Source: CAZSSM01 sp964609385
GTDB taxonomy: Bacteria; Planctomycetota; Planctomycetia; Isosphaerales; Isosphaeraceae
DNA length: 64,000 bases
NCBI GenBank assembly: GCA_964609385.1
Contig: CAZSSM010000016.1
Coordinates: forward strand, 32,269-96,268
Direction: 5' to 3'
The position numbers and the translations under genes were made by a program. Below are positions 36,335 to 43,588 of this stretch, piece after piece (position 1 is the first letter of the stretch; every line of letters begins with the position of its first letter). The notes beneath the pieces were generated by a model. The model searched no databases. It saw only the letters and a list, made by a program, of their open reading frames with translations, and was not told where the DNA came from.

Positions 36335-36463
36335 TCGAGCCCCTCGCGATTCCTCCTCGAAATCCCTGGAGTGATCCTGAGGCTTTTCCCCGATCCGCTT
36401 CTGTTCTTCTGTGGGATTGGGGAAAAGATTCGATCCAGATTGCATCCCATAGGTTCGCAAGTC

Positions 36464-36490
36464 TGTTTAGAGATCCTGAATCTCTAAACA
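36464..36490 (+). promoter_or_regulatory. Perfect 11-bp inverted repeat in the leader of pilin copy 3
   Basis: TGTTTAGAGAT and ATCTCTAAACA flank a 5-nt loop, 91 nt before the copy 3 ATG. It is the longest perfect AT-rich dyad I saw in the window. Without a T-tract it resembles a protein-binding operator or an mRNA leader hairpin more than a terminator. Confidence 0.5.
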
Positions 36491-36581
36491 CTGCTTGGTC
36501 AAACTGTTTGTGAATTGTTTGGATCCGAAGTCATCCAACTTCGATCCAACAACCTGTTCACTTTTAAGGATAACACTAACG

Positions 36582-37019
36582 ATGTACGCTCACGTCACGG
36601 CCCGTCGTCAGAGCAAGGGTTTCACGCTGGTCGAACTGGCGGTGGTGGTGGTGATCATCGGCGTCTTGGCCGCCTTCGGCGTGCCCCGCTTCCTCGAAGC
36701 CGTCGAACGATCCAAGGCCGCTGAAGCCTTCGCGTATCAGGCTGCTGTTCGTAACGCTCAGGAACGCTATCAAGCCCGTGAGGGCACCTATGCCGACAAC
36801 ATAAACAAGCTGGACATCCAAGCGCCCACTCCGAAGTACTTCGACGTCGGCGCGATGGCGATTACCGGCGAGAACGCCTGGTCGCTCACCCTCAGCCGAA
36901 AGGCCGGCTCGTCGGGCTACACGGCCAACTACACGGTGATCTTCACCCAGACCGGCTTCGATTCGAGTACCAGCACGATCCCGGCCGACATCAATCCGAT
37001 GGGATCCGCCTCCACCTGA
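36582..37019 (+). CDS. Major type IV pilin/GspG-like pseudopilin, copy 3
   Basis: 145 residues. Signal and helix as in copies 1 and 2 (MYAHVTARRQSKG|FTLVE; DNA 36606-36733 identical to copy 2). The middle is the most divergent of the three: AYQAAVRNAQ, ADNINKLDIQAPT, DVGAMAITGENAWSLTL. The C-terminus again matches (ANYTVIFTQTGFDSSTST, INPMGSAST). The SD AAGGA lies about 11 nt before the ATG. It is followed by a strong hairpin. Confidence 0.92.
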   Translation: MYAHVTARRQSKGFTLVELAVVVVIIGVLAAFGVPRFLEAVERSKAAEAFAYQAAVRNAQERYQAREGTYADNINKLDIQAPTPKYFDVGAMAITGENAWSLTLSRKAGSSGYTANYTVIFTQTGFDSSTSTIPADINPMGSAST

Positions 37020-37346
37020 TCCTGATCTGATCTTGCTCAATCGATGGGATCACGTCGCGATCCCGTCTCTTCCGGGCTCGGTCCGGCGGCGCTGCTTGGC
37101 ACCGTTGGGCCGAGCCCGCTCTCGTTCCCATCCGATCCGGCTCGCTGGAAAACGGGTAGGATAACCCGCCATTCGATCAATGAGCGCTTCTAAGCTTATC
37201 GCAAGTGCCGATTCCACGGCATACTCACGGTCCCTTAAGTCGTCGAACACCACCGAGCCTGGACCAACCGCTCGTCGAAGCCTGGCAAGCCCCATCATCG
37301 ATCCAAGACGATTCGATGTCTTGGATTCGGATTGGAGCGAACGTTC
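37020..37346. other. Intergenic region after the pilins with hairpin
   Basis: 327 bases. GGGCTCGG (37074-37081) and CCGAGCCC (37110-37117) are a perfect 8-bp pair likely to end the pilin transcripts. The SD GGAG for the next gene lies about 10 nt before 37347. No further gene was seen. Confidence 0.45.
37074..37117 (+). terminator. Hairpin downstream of pilin copy 3
   Basis: An 8-bp perfect GC-rich stem with a 28-nt loop, 54 nt after the pilin stop, followed by GCTCTCGTTCCC rather than a clean T-run. Placement fits a transcription end. Confidence 0.4.
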
Positions 37347-38828
37347 ATGAATCGCCTGCTGAAATTTCTTGCTCTGAAGCGGATCATTGCCGTTTGCCTG
37401 AGCGATACCCAGATCGCTGTCTGCCGGACGGTCAAAACGCCCTTTGGCCTGATCGAGATCGACCGGTCCCTGGAACCGATCGCTTCCGAGATCTCCCTGG
37501 AAGAGACCGTTATCAACACGCTGACCCCACTGCTGGCCGCCTCGGGATGGGAGAACCCTGCGATCGCCTTGGCTGTTCCGGCGAGCTGGGGATTTACCAT
37601 GATCAGCCCGGTCTCCGGACCGACTCAAGCCCAATCGTTGACAGCTTTGGGGCTTTGCAGCGAGGTCTGTCGGGGAACCGACATCTCGCCGGACGAACTC
37701 GACGTGGATCTGGTCGTGACCGAGCGTCCCCAAGAGAACTATGCCGGCTTGGTCGGGATGGCTCGTCGCCCGCTCCATGAGCTGATCGACGCGGTCAAAG
37801 GGCTCTCCGGACGACTCTTCGGGGTCGAGCCCATCGCCAGTACCATGTATCGCCATGCCTATCTTCGTCAGAAATTGCCGGGCAAGTTCGAATCTCAGAT
37901 TCGTCTGTTACTCTTCGAAACCCACATCCTGCTGATCTTTGGGATCCATGAGATCGCCCTAGCCTGGAGCCAGTTCGAGCTCCCTCAGCAGTGCACCGCT
38001 CATACGGTCCTGACCTCAATGATGATCTTCCGCGCCCAACTCGACACGATGGGGCTGGAGGCGATTCCCGACTTGTTGGTCATTCACGGTCGCCACGACA
38101 TCGAACTCGATCTCGATTCCTCGGATTGGAATCTGGTCGCTGGCGAAGTTCTCCGCGACGAATCTTTGGAGATCGACCCCGGGACAATCGTCACCGAATT
38201 GGCTGCGGGCTGCGATCAGGAGCCGGTTGCCTACAACCTGATCCGCGAGCAGCGTCCGGGCCGATCGGTCCTCGAGATCTTTCCATGGCTCCAGGTCGCC
38301 GTTGAGGTGATCGCGCTTGGCTTCGGCTGGTTCATGGTGGAGTCATCCCGAACCGACCTCAATCAGGGCCTCTGGGCAGTCCAACAGCAACTCGGCCAGT
38401 TCACCTGGGCCGAGAATGAGACCGTCGCCAACCTCAAGACACGCAAGACCGAGCTGCTCGACGAAGCTGAAGCGATCGGCTACTTCCTGGAGCACCGAGT
38501 CCCTTGGACGACCTGCCTCTCGGAGATCCAGGACGGACTCCCTCCCAACCTCCGGATCGTCAAGATCACCGGGCAAGCTCATTACAACCCCAGGGGACGC
38601 AGTCGTTCGAAGGTCGATCGGAATCTGACGCTTAACATGGAGATGATCATTCCCGACGGCGAGACGATGCCTCACGACAACGAAATCTTCGTTGAGAACC
38701 TGCAAAACTCTGAGACGCTCACCAAATACTTCCCTATCATTGAGATGGGTGAATTGAAGTCGAGTGATCAAGGTGACGGTGTCGGGGCCACATTGATCTT
38801 TAGTGTCATCTGCGCTCCTGAAAGTTGA
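37347..38828 (+). CDS. GspL/PilM-PilN-like inner-membrane assembly protein
   Basis: 493 residues. An N-terminal cytoplasmic part (1-300) with ALKRIIAVCLSDTQIAVCRT has the spaced beta-strand pattern of the actin-like PilM/GspL fold. A single membrane segment at about 312-332 (LQVAVEVIALGFGWFMV) is followed by a coiled coil and a periplasmic PilN/GspL-type domain. This is the GspL layout, equivalent to PilM fused to PilN. It would link the assembly ATPase to the inner-membrane platform. Sequence similarity to either family is weak; the role rests on architecture and position before the PilO-like gene. Confidence 0.75.
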   Translation: MNRLLKFLALKRIIAVCLSDTQIAVCRTVKTPFGLIEIDRSLEPIASEISLEETVINTLTPLLAASGWENPAIALAVPASWGFTMISPVSGPTQAQSLTALGLCSEVCRGTDISPDELDVDLVVTERPQENYAGLVGMARRPLHELIDAVKGLSGRLFGVEPIASTMYRHAYLRQKLPGKFESQIRLLLFETHILLIFGIHEIALAWSQFELPQQCTAHTVLTSMMIFRAQLDTMGLEAIPDLLVIHGRHDIELDLDSSDWNLVAGEVLRDESLEIDPGTIVTELAAGCDQEPVAYNLIREQRPGRSVLEIFPWLQVAVEVIALGFGWFMVESSRTDLNQGLWAVQQQLGQFTWAENETVANLKTRKTELLDEAEAIGYFLEHRVPWTTCLSEIQDGLPPNLRIVKITGQAHYNPRGRSRSKVDRNLTLNMEMIIPDGETMPHDNEIFVENLQNSETLTKYFPIIEMGELKSSDQGDGVGATLIFSVICAPES

Positions 38829-38975
38829 TCGCGCATGGAATCGTTCGCGAATCGTTGGTTTCGTCGTATCCTGGCCGACGATACAGACAACTGTTTCTCG
38901 GTACGAAGGGGCAGTTGCGGCCGATAGGGACAACCCCATGCACTTCGTCACACTCGGCTACGACAGGAGATCGCG

Positions 38976-39593
38976 GTGAACGACAAGACGCTCGAACAGT
39001 TGCAAGCCATTAAAGAGCAGGTCGACGTCGTGCTCCACGACCCGATGAAGCTCCGCATGGCCATCGCTGTCTTGGGCATCGGGCTCTGGTATCAGTTCGC
39101 CTATTCGCCGATCCAAGAGGATTCCACGAAGATCCAGGAGGAACTACGAAGCGAGCAGGAACGGCTCCAACTGGCCCGCGACATCAATGAACTGGAGGTT
39201 GAGGCCGAACGGTTCCTCACTCGGTTACCGCAGGGCGACTCGCGGCAAGGCTTGAAGTCGTTCGTCTCTGACGAGTTCCGTGAACTTCGCTTCCAGACGA
39301 TCAACCTCGCGACGGTTAAGACCAAGGAGGTCGGCCCCTACCCCACCGAGGGGATCCGGGTCGGCTTCAGCGGGCCCTTCCAGAAGGTCGAGCAGTTCCT
39401 CCGATGGGCCGAGTCGGCCGAACGCATGCTCCGGATCGTCCAGTTCACGGTCGAGCCCGTCAAGGGTGACGCGATGTCGGAGCTGCCCGCCGATGCGGAG
39501 CCGACGCTCAACGCCGAACTGACCATCATGGGTACCTACGACGAGTCGAATGACACGAGCGATGAAACGGCCGACTCCTCCAGCCAGGGGTGA
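38976..39593 (+). CDS. GspM/PilO-like inner-membrane protein
   Basis: 205 residues with one N-terminal membrane segment (about 26-43: LRMAIAVLGIGLWYQFAY), a coiled coil (about 47-80) and a ferredoxin-like periplasmic domain whose strand GIRVGFSGPFQKVEQFLRWAES is typical of PilO. A low-complexity acidic tail ends the protein. It would pair with the preceding GspL/PilN-like protein. The GTG start has AGGAGA about 7 nt upstream. Confidence 0.8.
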   Translation: MNDKTLEQLQAIKEQVDVVLHDPMKLRMAIAVLGIGLWYQFAYSPIQEDSTKIQEELRSEQERLQLARDINELEVEAERFLTRLPQGDSRQGLKSFVSDEFRELRFQTINLATVKTKEVGPYPTEGIRVGFSGPFQKVEQFLRWAESAERMLRIVQFTVEPVKGDAMSELPADAEPTLNAELTIMGTYDESNDTSDETADSSSQG

Positions 39594-39599
39594 TCTTCC

Positions 39600-40292
39600 A
39601 TGAAAGCAAACCAAGCGATGATGGCGCCCCCGATCGGCCTGGTCGTGGTGGTCGGCTACTTGCTCTGGCCCATCGTCATGGGCGAGGAGCAAATCTCCAG
39701 CTCCAACTCTGAGGCCATGCCGATCCTCAAGACGACCTGGCTGGATCCGGATCTGAAGGGGTCTCGGGAACGCAACCCCTTCGTCGATGTTGAGCCGGTC
39801 GAAGTCGACCTCAGCGCGATCCCTGACGAGGAAACGCTTCAGGTCCAGGCCGGCCCCACACTCCCCGACGGGATCCGCCTGGGCGGAACTATGATCACGA
39901 ACGCCAAGAGCACCGCGATCATCAACGGCCAAATCTACCAGCCCGGCGATCGATTGGCCCTCGAGTCCGAGACCGACACGCGATGGGCGCTGGTCGCTGT
40001 CGAGTCGAATCGCGTGATCCTCTCCAACGGCCTTCCAGGAAAATACGCCGTGTTGGACTTCGACCACAACAAGCCTGTCGCATCGGTGGCTAGTGCGTCC
40101 GGCATACCGGGCATGCAAGGGATCCTCGGGATGCCCGGCGTGACCGATCCCAAAGGCAACGGTGTCCCGACCGAACTGGCCGAAAAAGTCCAGCAAATCT
40201 TGCCCGATCTGACACCGACACTGGGCAGTTTCCTCGGGGCAGATGGGCGTGATCAGAAGATCGAGGATTTCATCAATCTTCTTAAAGAATAA
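39600..40292 (+). CDS. GspC/PilP-like inner-membrane protein
   Basis: 230 residues. One N-terminal membrane segment (about 11-27), then a linker with ERNPFV, and a small beta domain (DGIRLGGTMITNAKSTAIING, YQPGDRL, VESNRVILSNGLPGKYAVLDF) of the GspC homology-region/PilP type, which contacts the secretin N-domains. The C-terminus (GMQGILGMPGV and after) is low complexity. It starts 7 nt after the PilO-like gene, consistent with one operon. Confidence 0.75.
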   Translation: MKANQAMMAPPIGLVVVVGYLLWPIVMGEEQISSSNSEAMPILKTTWLDPDLKGSRERNPFVDVEPVEVDLSAIPDEETLQVQAGPTLPDGIRLGGTMITNAKSTAIINGQIYQPGDRLALESETDTRWALVAVESNRVILSNGLPGKYAVLDFDHNKPVASVASASGIPGMQGILGMPGVTDPKGNGVPTELAEKVQQILPDLTPTLGSFLGADGRDQKIEDFINLLKE

Positions 40293-40411
40293 TCAACGAC
40301 TAGGATGGTGTTTAGGTTGACCTGGAGCAAGTGTGACACATCCAAATCTCGGGATGATGCCCGGGCCGCCACGACGGCCCCAGGTTCCCGAACATCAAGA
40401 GGAGTCGAAGC

Positions 40412-41506
40412 ATGGCGTGGGAGGAGTGGGTCGTCGCCCATGCGCGGACCGCGAGCAAACCGCACAAGAAGATCGGCATGGACGACAAGCTGGCTTTCTT
40501 CGATCAGCTTGCCACGCTGGTCTCCTCGGGGACCCCACTGCTCCAATCGTTGCGTATCGCCGCCGATCAGAGCGAAAGCCTCGACCTCCGCACGGTCTTG
40601 CAGGGCATCGCGACCCAAGTCTCCACCGGCAGCTCGTTCAACGGCGCAGCACGCGAGCACCCCAAGATCTTTGAGCACACCTGGGTCGAGGTCATCCGCG
40701 TCGGCGAAGTGACCGGCAAGATGCAGCACGTCCTGGTCGAACTCAGCAAGCAGGTCCGCGAATCGCGAGCCACCCAACAGAAGGTCCGAGCCGCCCTGAC
40801 CTATCCCGTGATCCTGCTCTGCGTTGCCGCCCTGGCCATGACGGCGATGCTCATGTTCGTCGTCCCGACGTTCAAACAGATGTTCGACGACATGGGGGCT
40901 GAACTTCCCGAGATCACCCAGGTCGTCGTCAACCTCTCCGACTACGTCGTTGACTACGGGCCTTACGTTGCCGGGGGGATCGTCGTCTCGGTCGTCGCCT
41001 TCCGGAAGTACAATGCCACCGAGAACGGCCGCCGCAACGTCGACAACCTGTTGATCGTCATGCCCACCCTGGGCGATCTGTTGGTCATGGCCATGATGTA
41101 CCGGTTCGCCTCGAGTATCTCGCTGCTGCTCAACAGCGGCGTGCCGATGCTGGAGACGCTCACCACCCTCCGGGGAATCTTCAACAAGAACCCGATGTAC
41201 CGCGATGCCCTAGGACATGCCCAGCAGCGCGTCTCGGCCGGACGATCACTGGCTGACTCCTTGGAAGAGACGGGCCTGTTCACAAGCATGATCGTCAGCA
41301 TGGTCCGGACCGGAGAGTCCTCCGGTCAACTCGGACCGGTCATGGAGACGATCGCCCCGTTCTATAAAGAGAAGATGGAAGGCCTGATCACCAAGGTCTC
41401 CAAGATGTTGGAACCAATCATCATCCTGGGCATGGGATCGGGTGTCGCCACCATGATGCTCTCGATTTATATGCCGATGTTCGAGATGTCCGGGAAAATC
41501 AACTAA
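40412..41506 (+). CDS. GspF/PilC-type inner-membrane platform protein
   Basis: 364 residues. Two GspF domains in tandem: FFDQLATLVSSGTPLLQSLRIA to GEVTGKMQHVLVELS and a second FASSISLLLNSGVPMLETLTTL to GESSGQLGPVMETIAPFY, each followed by membrane segments, with LEPIIILGMGSGVATMMLSIYMPMF at the end. It is the polytopic platform that contacts the assembly ATPase. Its stop codon overlaps the next gene's ATG. Confidence 0.95.
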   Translation: MAWEEWVVAHARTASKPHKKIGMDDKLAFFDQLATLVSSGTPLLQSLRIAADQSESLDLRTVLQGIATQVSTGSSFNGAAREHPKIFEHTWVEVIRVGEVTGKMQHVLVELSKQVRESRATQQKVRAALTYPVILLCVAALAMTAMLMFVVPTFKQMFDDMGAELPEITQVVVNLSDYVVDYGPYVAGGIVVSVVAFRKYNATENGRRNVDNLLIVMPTLGDLLVMAMMYRFASSISLLLNSGVPMLETLTTLRGIFNKNPMYRDALGHAQQRVSAGRSLADSLEETGLFTSMIVSMVRTGESSGQLGPVMETIAPFYKEKMEGLITKVSKMLEPIIILGMGSGVATMMLSIYMPMFEMSGKIN

Positions 41507-41976
41507 TGCTGACCAGCGCCCACGAAACGGTATCGATACCATCCTCTCAAGACGGGCGCCGAGCCCACGCAGGATACTCGTTGGTCGAGGCCATGATCGT
41601 CGTCACGATCATGGGGGTCCTGGTGGCGTTCGCCGTCCCGTCCTATCATCGTTCGCTCGAACAGTCCCGAGTCGATGTCGCCGGGGCCAAACTCTACGCC
41701 ATCTGGGGCGCTCAGCGGTGCTATTACTTGGAGTACCGGACCTTTACATCGAACCTGAACAACTTGTCGGCATTGGGTTTGATCGACCCCGACCTGATCG
41801 ACTCGGAATGGTTCAGCTTCACCATCAGCGCGGCCGATGACGACTCGTTTCAGATCACCGCCACACGGATCGGAAGTACTCGATTTAGCGGCATGCTCTG
41901 GATGGATCAGAACGGCTCGCTCAACGGCCAGATCGCCGACTCGCAGTCGACCCCAATGACCCCCGGATTCGATTGA
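41506..41976 (+). CDS. Minor pseudopilin, GspH/G-like
   Basis: 156 residues. Prepilin site AHAG|YSLVEAMIVVTIMGVLVA (Gly23, Glu at mature +5), then a PSYHRSLEQSRVDVAGAKLYAIW helix and a soluble domain with one internal Cys. The ATG shares one base with the preceding TAA, so translation is coupled to the GspF gene. First of four pseudopilins, consistent with the H position. Confidence 0.87.
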   Translation: MLTSAHETVSIPSSQDGRRAHAGYSLVEAMIVVTIMGVLVAFAVPSYHRSLEQSRVDVAGAKLYAIWGAQRCYYLEYRTFTSNLNNLSALGLIDPDLIDSEWFSFTISAADDDSFQITATRIGSTRFSGMLWMDQNGSLNGQIADSQSTPMTPGFD

Positions 41977-41991
41977 GGAGCCGCCTGGACG

Positions 41992-42396
41992 ATGCTGATT
42001 CGACCCGTAGCACCGAACCCGTCAGAGGAATCAACTCGGTCGGTCGCGAGCCCTCAAGCCGTCCGACGAGGATCGAGCTTTATCGAGATCCAGGTTGCCT
42101 TCGTCGTGCTCGGGCTTACGTTGGGGGCCGTCGGGCCGATGACAGTTAGCCAGCTCCGACAAGCCACCCGGATCGAGAAACGCTTCTCCAATGATTCGGT
42201 CTATTATGTGGCTCGGCCAAGTACCCCTTGGGCGAGCAAGCTAGGCGCTGCCGCGTCGATCGGGACCGCCGACCCAGGTAGCCCGAGCCCCTTACCCAGC
42301 AGCACCATCAACGACTTGACCATCAACGATCTCAACACCGATATCACGAGTGAAACGCTCAGCGCTGAGATCGAGGTCACCGAGCACGTCGATTGA
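41992..42396 (+). CDS. Minor pseudopilin, GspI/PilV-like
   Basis: 134 residues. Prepilin cleavage is probably after RRG (Gly27): SSFIEIQVAFVVLGLTLGAV, with Glu at mature +5 and no aromatic or Phe at +1 but Ser. Short soluble part rich in Ser, Thr and Pro. It starts 15 nt after the preceding gene. Order and size fit GspI. Confidence 0.75.
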   Translation: MLIRPVAPNPSEESTRSVASPQAVRRGSSFIEIQVAFVVLGLTLGAVGPMTVSQLRQATRIEKRFSNDSVYYVARPSTPWASKLGAAASIGTADPGSPSPLPSSTINDLTINDLNTDITSETLSAEIEVTEHVD

Positions 42397-42431
42397 TGGA
42401 CGACGCACCCACACCTACGGACCCTTGACTC

Positions 42432-43055
42432 ATGAGACCTCTTCACGCGATTCGAGCCGATCGCCCTAGTACCACGAATCGCGATCGACGAGCCGTTCGC
42501 CCTCGGCATCGAGGCGCGCGCGACGGGTTCACCGTCCTCGAGTTGGCAGTCGTCAGCGCATTGATGGGGATCCTCATCGCGGTCCTGATGGCCACCTGGT
42601 CAGCCTTCGGCCAACCGGCCGTCGACGTCGTCACTCGCGTCCAGTTGACCCGCGAGGCGCGGATGGCCGTCGAGTCGCTGGCCACCGACCTCTCCGGACA
42701 CCTGCCCGACGACATCGAGGCCGGCTTGCCGCTCCGCGATGCACGGTTCGGGCCGATCGCCAAGGGACGCCTGCTCGACTGGAGCCATCCGGGCGATACG
42801 CAACTCTGGCTCTGCTTCGATGGCACCAACCCCAATGGATTGGCCGACTGGAGCGGGACCGACGTGGTCGTCACCTACCGGGTCGTCGGCCAGACCCTCG
42901 TCCGAACCAATCAGGCGACCGGCGACGCCATCCCAATCGCCGACAACGTTCGCGCGATGGCCGTGACCGACCTCGACGGTCGATTCCGGATCCAGATCGA
43001 ATTCGGCTATCGCGACCTGACACGCACCTACACGATCGAGGCCTACGACCCATGA
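42432..43055 (+). CDS. Minor pseudopilin, GspJ/PilW-like
   Basis: 207 residues. A long basic leader (32 residues) precedes the prepilin site RDG|FTVLELAVVSALMGILIA with Glu at +5. The soluble part has QLTREARMAVESLATDLSG and VTYRVVGQTLVR, features seen in GspJ/PilW. Its end overlaps the next start by 4 nt (ATGA). Confidence 0.82.
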   Translation: MRPLHAIRADRPSTTNRDRRAVRPRHRGARDGFTVLELAVVSALMGILIAVLMATWSAFGQPAVDVVTRVQLTREARMAVESLATDLSGHLPDDIEAGLPLRDARFGPIAKGRLLDWSHPGDTQLWLCFDGTNPNGLADWSGTDVVVTYRVVGQTLVRTNQATGDAIPIADNVRAMAVTDLDGRFRIQIEFGYRDLTRTYTIEAYDP

Positions 43056-43444
43056 GATCGATCCGGACGAGGCGTCGCGGGTTCGCCCTGATCATGGTCC
43101 TGGTCACGTTGGCCCTGATCCTGGCCATTTGGCTCTTGGCGCAGGATCATCTGGGCGCCGCACTCCGTCAAGAGACCCTGCATGCCTCGCGCGCCGAGCG
43201 CGACCAGGGGCGACTGCTCGCCTTGGCCCGCGGGGTCCGTCTCCTCGAGACCGGCGAACCCTCGACGAACCCCTATTCGTGCCAGGTCAGCTTGAGCACC
43301 CCGCGCGGGAACGTCATCTACAAGGTGACGTACGAAACAAGTCAGATCGACTACTCGACGACCTCACCCACCACATGGACGGTGACCGCCACCGTCCGGC
43401 CAGACATCGAGGTCTTGCCCCTCATGCCGGATTCCTTCGAATAA
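43052..43444 (+). CDS. Minor pseudopilin, GspK/PilX-like
   Basis: 130 residues. RRRG|FALIMVLVTLALILAIWLLAQD has a prepilin-like site but no Glu at mature +5, as in GspK, the tip pseudopilin. It is shorter than GspK proper (about 300), so the large lobe is missing. It overlaps the preceding gene by 4 nt and is the last gene of the locus. Confidence 0.72.
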   Translation: MRSIRTRRRGFALIMVLVTLALILAIWLLAQDHLGAALRQETLHASRAERDQGRLLALARGVRLLETGEPSTNPYSCQVSLSTPRGNVIYKVTYETSQIDYSTTSPTTWTVTATVRPDIEVLPLMPDSFE

Positions 43445-43498
43445 CCCTCTCTGGAACGTCTCGCTTCCCCCGTAGCGGGCCGATTCACGTCGAGTTTC

Positions 43499-43528
43499 TT
43501 GGGGAATGCGTTGGTCGCGGCATACAAT
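43499..43528 (+). promoter_or_regulatory. Possible sigma-70-type promoter before the molybdopterin operon
   Basis: TTGGGG at 43499-43504 and TACAAT at 43523-43528 are separated by 18 nt, about 60 nt before the ATG at 43589. The match is reasonable but unproven, and no regulator site is visible. Confidence 0.35.
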
Positions 43529-43588
43529 GTCGGGGCACGCATCACGCGACGAACTCGAACGAATCACGCGTTGACGAGACGGATTATA

